Source of the DNA: Duganella sp. CF458
GTDB lineage: Bacteria > Pseudomonadota > Gammaproteobacteria > Burkholderiales > Burkholderiaceae_D
Length of the DNA stretch: 64,000 bases
Direction of reading: 5' to 3'
Assembly (NCBI RefSeq): GCF_900113115.1
Contig: NZ_FOOF01000022.1
Span: forward strand, 1 to 64,000
This document shows positions 16,301 to 24,849 of this stretch, one piece after another. The notes below the pieces were generated by a model. That model worked only from the letters and a program-made list of their open reading frames with translations. It was not told the origin of the DNA and ran no database searches. How positions within the stretch are numbered: position 1 is the first letter of the stretch; every line of letters begins with the position of its first letter. The position numbers and the translations under genes are program-made.

Positions 16301-17569
16301 TCAAGCCGCTGCCAGCCTTGCTAATGCTTCGGCAAACGCAGGGCGTGTCGCAGGTGCTGGGCGCAGGCAGTCATTTGCCAGCGCCCGAACCAGCGGCAGT
16401 TCCTCTTCGCAGCGTTCCAGCAACTCCTCCAGCAGATAACCGAAGGCCCTGACTTCCAGCCGCTCCAGCGCAGCAGCGAGTGCGGAACCCGGTTCGAAGC
16501 GCGAGGCCCCGCCGAAGTCGCCCAGTACCGCCTTGCCTGTGCCGCAGTTGAGGATGTTGTGCGCGTACAGGTCGCCGTGCATGATGCCCCGCGCATGCAG
16601 GTGCGCGGCAGCGGAAGCGACGCCGCGCGCGATGCCGAGCAGTGCTTCGGCGCTGAAGCGCTGGTGGTCGGCGTAGACGTCGCGCGTACAGCTTGCGAAG
16701 CTTGGCGGGCCGGCCAGGCTGCGCAGGCCGGGATCGACCAGCGGCATGACCAGCGCCGGCAGGCGGGCGGGATGGTCCGGGATTGTTCCGAGAACGGGGA
16801 TCAGGTTGGGATGCGTTCCGGCGCCGATGCAGGCCGCCATCTCTTGTTCCGGCAAGCCATCGCTGGTCATGGCGCCTTTGTATACCTTGACCGCGACAGG
16901 CTCACCATTGAAGGTGGCCTGGTTGATCACGCCGGACGCGCCTTCGCCCAGCTTGTGCAGGATGTGCAGTTCGCCCCAGGAAATGCTGGCGGCGGGCGGC
17001 ATGGCCGCTTCACTGAACGGATTTCCGGCGAAGGCCAGCCAGGCAAGTCGCGGCATGGCGGGCAGCCATTCCGGCAGCCCGGATAGCTTGTTGGCGGAAA
17101 TGCGCAGCAATTCCAGCTTGCCGCAATGCGTCAGCTCCGGCGGCAATGCGCTCAAGCGATTTCCGGACAACATGAGTTTTTGCATGTCGGTGCAGCGGCC
17201 GATTTCGGCGGGCAGCTGCTCGATGCGATTGTCCGTCAGGATCAGCCAGCGCAACTGCGGCGGCAGGGCGGCGGCTGGCACACTCACGATCCGGTTCGCC
17301 TTGAAGCCGATCATCGTCAGCGAAGGGCAGCGGCCCAGCACTGCGGGCAGTTCGGTGAACTGGTTTTCAGAGCAGAAAATGATGCGCAGCCGGTGTAAGC
17401 GCGGCAGGTCGTCCGGCAGGGCGGACAAGGCATTGCCGGTCAGGTCCAGGATTTCGAGCGTATCGGCCAGGTCGAAAATCTCGCGCGGGAAATCAGTCAG
17501 GCCGCCGCGCAGTTGCAGCCGCACTGCGCCGGCCAGTTGGCCGGAGCGCAGTTGTTGAAGCGTTTGCAT
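16301..17569 (-). CDS. Leucine-rich-repeat protein kinase
   Basis: The protein has 422 residues from the ATG at 17569; a longer frame would overlap the upstream gene. Residues about 37-185 are six or more LRR units (LEILDLTGNALSALP, LRWLILTDNRIEQLP). A Hanks-type kinase domain spans about 200-422. It has a glycine loop GEGASG (208-213), the ATP-binding lysine in VAVK (K228), the catalytic loop HGDLYAHN (D333) and DFG (351-353). All three core catalytic positions are present, so it is probably an active Ser/Thr kinase. It has no membrane segment. It lies 4 bp after the stop of the DUF2251-like gene and is probably co-transcribed with it and the BlaI-type gene. LRR-kinase fusions are uncommon outside some proteobacteria and plants; the substrate is unknown. 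Confidence 0.88.
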   Translation of the reverse strand: MQTLQQLRSGQLAGAVRLQLRGGLTDFPREIFDLADTLEILDLTGNALSALPDDLPRLHRLRIIFCSENQFTELPAVLGRCPSLTMIGFKANRIVSVPAAALPPQLRWLILTDNRIEQLPAEIGRCTDMQKLMLSGNRLSALPPELTHCGKLELLRISANKLSGLPEWLPAMPRLAWLAFAGNPFSEAAMPPAASISWGELHILHKLGEGASGVINQATFNGEPVAVKVYKGAMTSDGLPEQEMAACIGAGTHPNLIPVLGTIPDHPARLPALVMPLVDPGLRSLAGPPSFASCTRDVYADHQRFSAEALLGIARGVASAAAHLHARGIMHGDLYAHNILNCGTGKAVLGDFGGASRFEPGSALAAALERLEVRAFGYLLEELLERCEEELPLVRALANDCLRPAPATRPAFAEALARLAAA

Positions 17570-17573
17570 CAAA

Positions 17574-17981
17574 TTACACGAACAGTTTGGCGGTGTCTTC
17601 GGACCAGGCGTGGCTATGCTTGCCCCAGTCGCCGTCACCGCGCGGCTCCGGGTAGCCGGACTGGCAGTAACCGCGCTTGGCGTCGAAGTCGAACACGGCT
17701 TGCGGCACGCCGTTGATCATCAGGACGGATTTGCGCGAGTCCTGCGACCAGCCAACGTGGAAATGAATGAACTTTTCGCTATCGGCGACGTCGGCGACGT
17801 TATAAACGTGCACACCGTCCTGTACCTTGTTGCCTTCAGCCGCTGGATCGATGGCGTAGAAATAGCCGGTTTCGGCATCATCCTGGAAGACGACTGCGAA
17901 TTTTCCGTCAGGAGAGTGGGATTCGAAATGGGTCTGCTGGCCGACGGTATGGTGGCCGTCTACATCGATCAGGAGTGGCAT
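17574..17981 (-). CDS. DUF2251-like protein
   Basis: This 135-residue soluble protein carries a FAVVFQDDAETGYFYAID segment, a YNVADVAD segment and VLMINGVPQAVFDFDAKRGY. As far as I can tell by eye these match the DUF2251 family of short bacterial proteins of unknown function. No signal peptide or membrane segment is seen. It sits between the BlaI-type regulator (44 bp upstream) and the LRR kinase (4 bp downstream), all on the minus strand. The family assignment is from memory and no function is claimed. Confidence 0.75.
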   Translation of the reverse strand: MPLLIDVDGHHTVGQQTHFESHSPDGKFAVVFQDDAETGYFYAIDPAAEGNKVQDGVHVYNVADVADSEKFIHFHVGWSQDSRKSVLMINGVPQAVFDFDAKRGYCQSGYPEPRGDGDWGKHSHAWSEDTAKLFV

Positions 17982-18025
17982 GCTGAGAAACCGAAGAGTT
18001 TGCGTGGGCGCAGTATAGCTTGCGC

Positions 18026-18397
18026 CTAGCTTTCCTCGTCCAGCATTTTCTGGATTTCAGCGCGCTCTTTGGCCGAAACGTGGCCGCCACGCAGCGCGGC
18101 CATTACCAGGGCCTTGCCGGAGCCGGCAAATGCCTTGTGGATCAAGTCTTTCAATAAAGAGGTCTGGATCGAATCCTGTTGCTCGGCAGGGGAGTAGACG
18201 TGGGCGCGCTGGCTTTCGTCGCGGTTCAGCAGGCCCTTGGCGTGCATCACTTGCAGCAGTCGCAGCACGGTGGCGTACTGCATATCCGGCCGCGTTTCCA
18301 CGGCCGCATCATGCACCTGCCGCGCCGTTGCCGGGCCAAGCGCAAACAACAGGCGCAGCATTTCCAGTTCGCTAGGGGTAGGTTTCGGGAGCGGCAT
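18026..18397 (-). CDS. BlaI/MecI/CopY-family transcriptional repressor
   Basis: The protein has 123 residues. The N-terminal winged helix (PTPSELEMLRLLFALGPATARQVHDA, then YATVLRLLQVMHAKGLL) is typical of BlaI/MecI repressors. The C-terminal part (DLIHKAFAGSGKALVMAAL, SAKERAEIQKMLDE) matches the dimerisation region. Family members are normally inactivated by a membrane M56 metallopeptidase (BlaR1/MecR1) encoded next door; none is present here. The probable regulated genes are itself, the DUF2251-like gene and the LRR kinase downstream. Repeats immediately upstream may be its operator. Confidence 0.9.
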   Translation of the reverse strand: MPLPKPTPSELEMLRLLFALGPATARQVHDAAVETRPDMQYATVLRLLQVMHAKGLLNRDESQRAHVYSPAEQQDSIQTSLLKDLIHKAFAGSGKALVMAALRGGHVSAKERAEIQKMLDEES

Positions 18398-18422
18398 GAA
18401 AGATCCAGGAAGGACAGCAATG

Positions 18423-18456
18423 GATCTAGAATAAATGATCTAGACAGAAAAGTCTA
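18423..18456. promoter_or_regulatory. Candidate operator upstream of the BlaI-type gene
   Basis: Two direct copies of GATCTAGA (18423-18430 and 18437-18444) lie 14 bp apart centre to centre. Each contains the palindrome TCTAGA. The second overlaps an inverted repeat TAGAC-N6-GTCTA (18441-18456). The block begins 26 bp upstream of the BlaI-type start codon and is AT-rich, so it likely spans the promoter. It does not match the TACA/TGTA core of classical BlaI operators, so assignment to this repressor is inference. Confidence 0.45.
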
Positions 18457-18477
18457 TGACTGCGAACTGTCGACCTC

Positions 18478-18576
18478 GTGTCCCACCATGGGGTCACACC
18501 CGAATCGGGACACGGACTCAACCGTACTGCAGCCGTGCTCGTGTCTCATTTCGGGTGTGACCCCACGGTGGGACAC
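18478..18576. repeat. Nested intergenic inverted repeat
   Basis: Two 27-nt arms (18478-18504 and 18550-18576) are reverse complements at 26 of 27 positions; each contains GTGTCCCACC and GGGGTCACACC. Inside them a second pair, GGGACACG (18507-18514) and CGTGTCTC (18540-18547), can also pair. It lies between the 3' end of the MBL-fold gene and the promoter region of the BlaI-type gene. It shares GGGTC/GACCC cores with other palindromes in this window. Confidence 0.8.
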
Positions 18577-18592
18577 GGGCTCGGCAGTGGGC

Positions 18593-19441
18593 TTACCAGG
18601 CCATTTCGCCTTTGGCGACTTTGGCGCTCAGTTGCAGGGCGCTGTCGAGGCCGGCTTGCGGGTAGGCGGATTTCATGGCGGCGACCAGGGCGGCGCTGTC
18701 GGCGGCGGCTGGAGTGGCGGCTTCGAAGCGGCGCAGGTAGTCGGCGGTGTAGCTGATGGCGTCCGGCGTCAGGGCGCTGCCGGGGGCGAAGTGGCCGGGC
18801 ACGACGGTCGTCGGCTTCAGCTTGGCCATGTCGTCCAGCACGGTCAGCCATTGGGCGCGCGATTCCGGCGTCTGGGTGTCGGCCACCCAGACGTGCAGGC
18901 CTTTGAACAGGACCACGCCGCCTACCACGGCTTTGATCGACGGAATCCACACATAACTGCGGTCACCCTGGCCGTTAACCTGCAGCTTCTGGCCTTCCAG
19001 TTCGATATCGCCTTGCAGCAGTTCCGGCATCACCACGCCTTTCGGTGCGTTGGCGCCGAGGATCGGGCCCCAGTAGGCCACCTTGGCCTGGGCTTTCTTT
19101 TCCATGGCGGCGATGGTGGTGCCGCGTGCCACGATGCGGGCTTGCGGGAAGGCGGCTTTCAGCACGTCCAGGCCGAAGTAGAAGTCCGGGTCGCCGTGGC
19201 TGACATAAATAGTGGTCAGGCGCTTGCCGCTGGCTTTGATCTGGGCGGCCAGCTTTTCAGCTTCGGCGCGCGAGAACTGGGCGTCCACCAGCACGGCGTC
19301 TTTCTCGCCTTTGACCAGTACGGAGGCAACCGGGAAGATGGCGGCTTCGCCCGGATTGAAGACTTCCAGGGTCAGCGGGGCCGCGGAGGCGCCGATCGTG
19401 GTTGCGGCGAAGGCGGCTGCGGCGAACGTGTGCTTGATCAT
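18593..19441 (-). CDS. Exported MBL-fold metallo-hydrolase-like protein
   Basis: The protein has 282 residues with a signal peptide (MIKHTFAAAAFAATTIGASA) and AAGGAA 7 bp before the ATG. The MBL core begins at about residue 35 (SVLVKGEKDAVLVDAQF). The usual HxHxDH motif reads HGDPDF (82-87), so two of the three canonical histidines are replaced. Later MBL positions such as VPGH are present. Related exported MBL proteins often have HGDPDY/F here, so this is probably a subfamily trait; the hydrolase activity is unproven. The gene is divergent from the LysR-type regulator 100 bp away, which is its most likely regulator. Confidence 0.85.
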   Translation of the reverse strand: MIKHTFAAAAFAATTIGASAAPLTLEVFNPGEAAIFPVASVLVKGEKDAVLVDAQFSRAEAEKLAAQIKASGKRLTTIYVSHGDPDFYFGLDVLKAAFPQARIVARGTTIAAMEKKAQAKVAYWGPILGANAPKGVVMPELLQGDIELEGQKLQVNGQGDRSYVWIPSIKAVVGGVVLFKGLHVWVADTQTPESRAQWLTVLDDMAKLKPTTVVPGHFAPGSALTPDAISYTADYLRRFEAATPAAADSAALVAAMKSAYPQAGLDSALQLSAKVAKGEMAW

Positions 19442-19541
19442 GTCTGTGTTCCTTGTTGTGAGTGGATGCTGCCAGTGTAGGCCTTTTGATATGATCGAAA
19501 AATAGGATATATTGAAACTGTTTATTGCATAAATCGTTCAT
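19442..19541. promoter_or_regulatory. Divergent promoter region, MBL-fold gene / LysR gene
   Basis: This 100-bp AT-rich spacer lies between two divergent genes. It contains ATATGATCGAAAAATAGGAT, which includes a T-N11-A pattern of the kind LysR proteins bind. No single promoter can be assigned with confidence. Confidence 0.35.
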
Positions 19542-20441
19542 ATGGATCGCATCGCTTCTGCCAACGTCTTTGTCACCATTGCCGAACGCGGCAGCTTGGC
19601 CGGGGCCGCCGAGGCACTTGATATGTCGCGCGCCATGGTGACGCGCTACCTGGCGGAGATGGAGGAGTGGGCGGGTGCGCGCCTGCTGCACCGGACCACG
19701 CGCCGCCTGGGCTTGACCGCGGCTGGGGAGGTGACGCTGGCGCGTTGCCGCGAATTGCTGGCGCTGGCCGGGGCAATTCCGGCGGCAGGCGATGCGGGAG
19801 CGGGAGAACCGCGCGGCTTGCTGCGGGTGGCATGCGCACAGTTCCTGGCGCAGACAGCGCTCGCCGATGCGCTGGCGCACTTCCTGCGCCAGTATCCGCA
19901 GGTGACGGTCGACCTTCAGGTCGATAACCGCGCCGTCAATCTGGTCGAACAGCGCATCGACCTGGCGATCCGTATTACCAATGCGTTGGAGCCGAACCAG
20001 ATCGCGCGCAAACTGGGCGAGTGCCGCTCCATGCTGGCGGCCTCGCCGTCCTACCTGGCCCAGCATGGAGCGCCCGCCGCGCCGCAGGAGCTGGCGCGGC
20101 ATAACTGCCTGGCGTATAGCTATTTCGGCAAGAGTGTGTGGACGCTGGTGCGCGATGGCGAGCCGCCGCAAGAGGTGCCGGTAGGCGGCAACCTGTCTTC
20201 GAACGAGTCGATGGCATTGCTGGCGGCGGCCGGGCAGGGCGCAGGCATCGCCATGCAGCCGCGCTTCGTGGTGCAGCCGCTGATAGCGGATGGCAGGCTG
20301 GTGCAAGTCTTGCCGGACTGGCAAGCGCAGGCGCTGGGAATTCATGCCATTTATACATCGCGCCAGCACATGCCGCCCGCACTGCGGGTCTTGCTCGATT
20401 ACCTGGCCGACTGGTTCGCCCGGCATGGATCGGAGTTTTAG
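19542..20441 (+). CDS. LysR-family transcriptional regulator
   Basis: This is a 299-residue protein of normal LysR length. The N-terminal winged helix (ASANVFVTIAERGSLAGAAEALDMSRAMVTRYLAEME, about residues 5-40) is followed by a substrate-binding domain (about 90-290) with the usual VDLAIRITNALEPNQIARKLGE-like stretch. It sits divergently from the exported MBL-fold gene and probably controls it. The effector is unknown. Confidence 0.92.
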   Translation: MDRIASANVFVTIAERGSLAGAAEALDMSRAMVTRYLAEMEEWAGARLLHRTTRRLGLTAAGEVTLARCRELLALAGAIPAAGDAGAGEPRGLLRVACAQFLAQTALADALAHFLRQYPQVTVDLQVDNRAVNLVEQRIDLAIRITNALEPNQIARKLGECRSMLAASPSYLAQHGAPAAPQELARHNCLAYSYFGKSVWTLVRDGEPPQEVPVGGNLSSNESMALLAAAGQGAGIAMQPRFVVQPLIADGRLVQVLPDWQAQALGIHAIYTSRQHMPPALRVLLDYLADWFARHGSEF

Positions 20442-20470
20442 TTGTTTCAGTTCAATGACAGTGCTATGCT
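20442..20470 (+). promoter_or_regulatory. Candidate sigma-70 promoter for the suc operon
   Basis: TTGTTT (20442-20447) and TATGCT (20465-20470) are separated by 17 bp. They lie about 145 bp upstream of the sucA start codon and begin right after the LysR stop codon. The spacing is ideal and the match to TTGACA/TATAAT is moderate. A transcript from here would have a leader of about 140 nt. Confidence 0.45.
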
Positions 20471-20614
20471 AGGCGACCGTTTTTGGAAAATCTGGAAACA
20501 CAGAGCCCTTCCCCACAACTTGATGTGCAATCCGCTAACCGGTCAGGCCGTGTCGCGGAAGGTTTGAACAACCCGCTAATTCCTCGCGAAGCGCGAAGAA
20601 AGGTGAGCAAAGAA

Positions 20615-23470
20615 ATGATGCAACAACAGACGTCCAATTCCTACCTGTTTGGTGGGAACGCGCCGTACGTAGAAGAACTGTACGAAGCGTATCTTGAAAA
20701 TCCTGGCTCCGTGCCAGACAACTGGCGCCAGTATTTCGACGCCATGCAGAACGTGCCGGCAGTTGACGGCAGCGCCAAGCCAGACGTCGTGCACTCGTCC
20801 GTCATCGCTTCCTTCGCCGAACGCGCGAAAGCGGGTCCAATCCGCACCATCGTCGCTTCGTCCGACGCCGAAATGGGCCGCAAGCGCGTGGCCGCCACCC
20901 AGCTGATCGCAGCCTACCGCTACCTGGGCTCTCGCTGGGCTAACCTGGATCCTCTGCAGCGCCAGGAGCGTCCAAGCATTCCTGAACTCGAACCTTCCTT
21001 CTACGGCTTCACCGATGCCGACCAGGACACCGTTTTCAATATCAGCAACACCTACTTCGGCCCAGAGACCGCGACCCTGCGCGACCTGTCCAACCTGCTG
21101 AAGGACACCTACACCCGCTCCGTCGGCGCGGAATACATGTACATCTCCGACCCGGCCGAAAAGCGCTGGCTGCAGGAGCGCCTGGAGTCGATCCGTTCGA
21201 CCCCTAACTTCACCGCGGAAAAGAAAAAGCACATCCTGGAGCGCTTGACCGCTGCTGAAGGCCTGGAACGCTACCTCCATACCAAGTACGTCGGCCAGAA
21301 GCGCTTCTCGCTGGAAGGCGGCGAAACCTTCATCGCTTCCCTGGACGAAGTGATCCAGCGCGCCGGCGAAAAAGGCGTGCAGGAAATCGTTATCGGCATG
21401 GCCCACCGCGGCCGCCTGAACGTGCTGGTGAATACCCTGGGCAAGGCGCCTAAGGACCTGTTCGAAGAATTCGAAGGCAAGCACGCCGACGACCTGCCGG
21501 CTGGCGACGTGAAATACCACCAGGGCTTCTCGTCCGACATCTCCACCGCAGGCGGCCCGGTCCACCTGTCGCTGGCGTTCAACCCGTCCCACCTGGAAAT
21601 CGTCAACCCGGTGGTTGAAGGTTCCGTGAAGGCCCGTATGGACCGCCGCGGCGACGCGCAGGGCGCGCAAGTGCTGCCGATCCTGGTGCACGGCGACGCG
21701 GCATTCGCCGGCCAGGGCGTTGTGATGGAAACCCTGAACCTGGCGCAGACCCGTGGCTACGGCACCGGCGGCACCGTGCACATCGTGATCAACAACCAGA
21801 TCGGCTTCACCACCTCCGATCCACGCGATGCACGTTCCACCATTTACTGCTCCGACGTCGTGAAGATGATCGAGGCTCCTGTATTGCACGTGAATGCCGA
21901 CGATCCTGAAGCGGTGGTACTGGCTTCCCAGATCGCCCTGGACTACCGCCTGCAGTTCAAGAAAGACATCGTTGTCGACATCATCTGCTTCCGCAAACTG
22001 GGCCACAACGAGCAGGACACCCCGGCGCTGACCCAGCCGCTGATGTACAAGAAGATCGCCAAGCACCCTGGCACCCGCAAGCTGTACGCGGACAAGCTGA
22101 TCACCCAGGGCGTGATCCCGGCCGACGGCGGCGACGCCATGGTGGCCGCTTACCGTGCTGCGATGGACCAGGGCAAGCACACCATTGATCCGGTGATCTC
22201 CAACTTCAAGAACAAGTACGCCGTTGACTGGCTGCCGTTCCTGAACCGCAAGTGGACCGACGCGGCAGATACCGCCGTGCCGATGACCGAGCTGAAGCGC
22301 CTGGCGACTGCCATCACCACCGTGCCTGAGAGCTTCAAAGTGCACTCGCTGGTCGAGAAGGTCCTGGCTGACCGCTCCACCATGGGCAAGGGCGAGATGA
22401 ACCTGGACTGGGGCATGGGCGAGCATCTGGCCTTCGCATCCCTGGTTTCCTCCGGCTACGCAGTGCGCCTGACCGGCCAGGACGCCGGCCGCGGCACCTT
22501 CACCCACCGTCACGCCGTGCTGCACGACCAGAACCGCGAACGTTGGGACGCCGGCACCTACATCCCGCTGCAGAACATCGCAGAAGGCCAGGCACCGTTC
22601 ACCGTGATCGATTCCGTGCTGTCCGAAGAGGCAGTGCTGGCCTTCGAGTACGGCTACTCGACCGCCGAGCCTAACACCCTGACCATCTGGGAAGCCCAGT
22701 TCGGCGACTTCGTCAACGGTGCCCAGGTGGTGATCGACCAGTTCATCAGCTCCGGCGAAGTGAAGTGGGGCCGTGCTTCCGGCCTGGTCATGATGCTGCC
22801 GCACGGTTACGAAGGCCAGGGTCCTGAGCACTCGTCGTGCCGCCCGGAGCGCTTCCTGCAGCTGTGCGCTGACAACAATATGCAAGTTGTGCAGCCGACC
22901 ACCGCATCGCAGATCTTCCACGTGCTGCGCCGCCAGATGGTGCGCCAGTTCCGCAAGCCGCTGGTGATCCTGACTCCTAAGTCGCTGCTGCGTAACAAGG
23001 ATGCAGGTTCCCAGCTGGAGCAGTTGGCCAAGGGCGCCTTCCAGACCGTGATCGGCGAAGTGGACGAGTCCATCGATGCCAAGAAGGTCAAGCGCGTGAT
23101 CGCCTGCTCCGGCAAGGTGTACTACGACATCGTCAACACCCGCAAGACCCGCGGCGTGACCGATACCGCCATCGTGCGTATCGAACAGCTGTACCCGTTC
23201 CCGCACAAGGCGTTCGCTGCTGAACTGAAGAAGTTCCCGAACCTGACCGAAGTGGTGTGGGCGCAGGACGAGCCGCAGAACCAGGGTCCTTGGTTCCAGA
23301 TCCAGCACAACATCTTCGAGGCAATGGAATCGGGCCAGAAGCTGGCATACGCCGGCCGCCCAGCTTCCGCTTCGCCTGCCGTGGGTTACTACGACAAGCA
23401 CTACGCGCAGCAGAAAGACCTGCTGGAAACCGCGTTCTCGAAGCTGAAGGGCTTCATCCTGACCAAGTAA
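20615..23470 (+). CDS. sucA: 2-oxoglutarate dehydrogenase E1 component
   Basis: The protein has 951 residues and is the thiamine-diphosphate-dependent decarboxylase of the 2-oxoglutarate dehydrogenase complex (TCA cycle, cytoplasm). The ATG at 20615 follows AGGTGAG by 7 bp. An upstream in-frame extension to 20483 lacks family similarity and was rejected. The N-terminus (SYLFGGNAPYVEELYEAYLENP) is the E2-binding helix region. The ThDP site is around HGDAAFAGQG and the following NNQIGFTT. The C-terminal transketolase-like half includes MLPHGYEGQGPEHSS. It leads the sucA-sucB-lpd operon. Confidence 0.98.
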   Translation: MMQQQTSNSYLFGGNAPYVEELYEAYLENPGSVPDNWRQYFDAMQNVPAVDGSAKPDVVHSSVIASFAERAKAGPIRTIVASSDAEMGRKRVAATQLIAAYRYLGSRWANLDPLQRQERPSIPELEPSFYGFTDADQDTVFNISNTYFGPETATLRDLSNLLKDTYTRSVGAEYMYISDPAEKRWLQERLESIRSTPNFTAEKKKHILERLTAAEGLERYLHTKYVGQKRFSLEGGETFIASLDEVIQRAGEKGVQEIVIGMAHRGRLNVLVNTLGKAPKDLFEEFEGKHADDLPAGDVKYHQGFSSDISTAGGPVHLSLAFNPSHLEIVNPVVEGSVKARMDRRGDAQGAQVLPILVHGDAAFAGQGVVMETLNLAQTRGYGTGGTVHIVINNQIGFTTSDPRDARSTIYCSDVVKMIEAPVLHVNADDPEAVVLASQIALDYRLQFKKDIVVDIICFRKLGHNEQDTPALTQPLMYKKIAKHPGTRKLYADKLITQGVIPADGGDAMVAAYRAAMDQGKHTIDPVISNFKNKYAVDWLPFLNRKWTDAADTAVPMTELKRLATAITTVPESFKVHSLVEKVLADRSTMGKGEMNLDWGMGEHLAFASLVSSGYAVRLTGQDAGRGTFTHRHAVLHDQNRERWDAGTYIPLQNIAEGQAPFTVIDSVLSEEAVLAFEYGYSTAEPNTLTIWEAQFGDFVNGAQVVIDQFISSGEVKWGRASGLVMMLPHGYEGQGPEHSSCRPERFLQLCADNNMQVVQPTTASQIFHVLRRQMVRQFRKPLVILTPKSLLRNKDAGSQLEQLAKGAFQTVIGEVDESIDAKKVKRVIACSGKVYYDIVNTRKTRGVTDTAIVRIEQLYPFPHKAFAAELKKFPNLTEVVWAQDEPQNQGPWFQIQHNIFEAMESGQKLAYAGRPASASPAVGYYDKHYAQQKDLLETAFSKLKGFILTK

Positions 23471-23487
23471 TCGCAATAAGCGGGTGA

Positions 23488-23510
23488 GCCGCCCGCGCGA
23501 TGCGGGCGGC
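23488..23510. repeat. Hairpin in the sucA-sucB spacer
   Basis: A perfect 9-bp stem, GCCGCCCGC (23488-23496) and GCGGGCGGC (23502-23510), with a 5-base loop, lies between the sucA stop and the sucB ribosome-binding site. There is no T-tract, so it is more likely an mRNA stability or partial-attenuation element than a terminator. Confidence 0.6.
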
Positions 23511-23544
23511 GCAAAAAATACACAAAATTCGGAGTAAAAAACAA

Positions 23545-24780
23545 ATGGCACAAATCGAAGTCAAAGTTCCTCAACTGTCGGAATCCGTCGCTGAAGCGAC
23601 CCTGCTGACCTGGCACAAGAAAGTCGGCGAGGCAGTGGCCCGCGACGAAAACATGATCGACATCGAGACCGACAAGGTTGTCCTGGAACTGCCGGCACCA
23701 GCCGCCGGCGTGGTTGTGCAAGTGATCAAGGCCGACGGCGCCACCGTGGTTGCCGGCGAAGTGATCGCCATCATCGATACCGAAGCCGCTGCCGGCGCGA
23801 CCCCATCGGCTCCTGCTGCTGCCGCTGCACCAGCCGCCGCTCCTGCTGCCGCCGCCGACAAGTCCGGCGTTGCCATGCCAGCCGCTGCCAAGATCCTGTC
23901 CGAAGCCGGCATCGCCGCTTCCGACGTTGCTGGTTCCGGCAAAGACGGCCGCGTGACCAAGGGCGACGCCCTGGCTGCTGCCGCCGCACCGAAACCAGCC
24001 GCTCCGGCACCGCTGGCGCCAGCCGCTCCCAAGGCACAACTGCAGAAGGTTGCTGCGCCAGCCGCCGCCAACCTGGGCGATCGTCCGGAAGAACGCGTGC
24101 CAATGAGCCGCCTGCGCGCACGTATCGCCGAGCGCCTGGTCGAGTCCCAGTCCACCAACGCCATCCTGACCACCTTCAATGAAGTCGACATGAAGCCGGT
24201 CATGGACCTGCGTAACAAGTACAAGGACAAGTTCGAGAAAGAGCACGGCGTGAAGCTGGGCTTCATGTCCTTCTTCGTCAAGGCCGCCGTGCACGCACTG
24301 AAGAAGTACCCGATCCTGAACGCTTCGGTCGACGGCAACGACATCGTCTACCACGGCTACTTCGACATCGGTATCGCCGTGGGTTCCCCACGCGGCCTGG
24401 TGGTGCCTATCCTGCGCAACGCAGACCAGATGAGCATCGCCGAGATCGAGAAGAAGATCGGCGAATTCGGCCAGAAAGCCAAAGAAGGCAAGCTGACCCT
24501 GGAAGACCTGACCGGCGGTACCTTCTCCATCTCGAACGGCGGCACCTTCGGCTCCATGCTGTCGACCCCGATCATCAACCCGCCACAATCGGCAATCCTG
24601 GGCGTGCACGCCACCAAGGACCGCGCTGTTGTCGTTGACGGCCAGATCGTGATTCGCCCAATGAACTACCTGGCGATGTCCTACGACCACCGCATCATCG
24701 ACGGCCGCGAAGCTGTCCTGGGCCTGGTGGCAATGAAGGAAGCCCTGGAAGATCCTGCGCGCCTGCTGCTGGACCTGTAA
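23545..24780 (+). CDS. sucB: 2-oxoglutarate dehydrogenase E2, dihydrolipoyl succinyltransferase
   Basis: This 411-residue protein starts at the ATG at 23545, about 10 bp after GGAG. The lipoyl domain occupies residues 1-80, with the lipoylated lysine in [11 protein letters not shown] long Ala/Pro linker follows, then the E3-binding domain ([28 protein letters not shown] region, about 115-150). A second Ala/Pro linker precedes the catalytic acyltransferase domain (about 185-411), which contains the active-site [12 protein letters not shown]. It transfers the succinyl group to CoA and forms the core of the complex with SucA and Lpd. Confidence 0.98.
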   Translation: MAQIEVKVPQLSESVAEATLLTWHKKVGEAVARDENMIDIETDKVVLELPAPAAGVVVQVIKADGATVVAGEVIAIIDTEAAAGATPSAPAAAAAPAAAPAAAADKSGVAMPAAAKILSEAGIAASDVAGSGKDGRVTKGDALAAAAAPKPAAPAPLAPAAPKAQLQKVAAPAAANLGDRPEERVPMSRLRARIAERLVESQSTNAILTTFNEVDMKPVMDLRNKYKDKFEKEHGVKLGFMSFFVKAAVHALKKYPILNASVDGNDIVYHGYFDIGIAVGSPRGLVVPILRNADQMSIAEIEKKIGEFGQKAKEGKLTLEDLTGGTFSISNGGTFGSMLSTPIINPPQSAILGVHATKDRAVVVDGQIVIRPMNYLAMSYDHRIIDGREAVLGLVAMKEALEDPARLLLDL

Positions 24781-24793
24781 TCCAGAAAGGCCT

Positions 24794-24816
24794 TGCCTGA
24801 CCCGCAGGGTCGGGCA
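24794..24816. repeat. GACCC/GGGTC palindrome downstream of sucB
   Basis: TGCCTGACCC, loop GCA, then GGGTCGGGCA: a 10-bp stem with one mismatch. It lies in the spacer between sucB and the SHOCT/PspC gene. The same element, perfect, recurs at 26640-26662. Confidence 0.75.
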
Positions 24817-24849
24817 CCGGCTTGCCGTTTTAAACACGAAGGGAGTCAC

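Noticed and set aside
23488-23510. Intrinsic terminator between sucA and sucB
   Set aside because: The hairpin is strong but lacks a T-tract, and the operon continues; listed only as a hairpin.
20576-23551. 991-codon minus-strand frame opposite sucA
   Set aside because: sucA is certain on the plus strand, and the antisense translation is low-complexity and unrecognisable.
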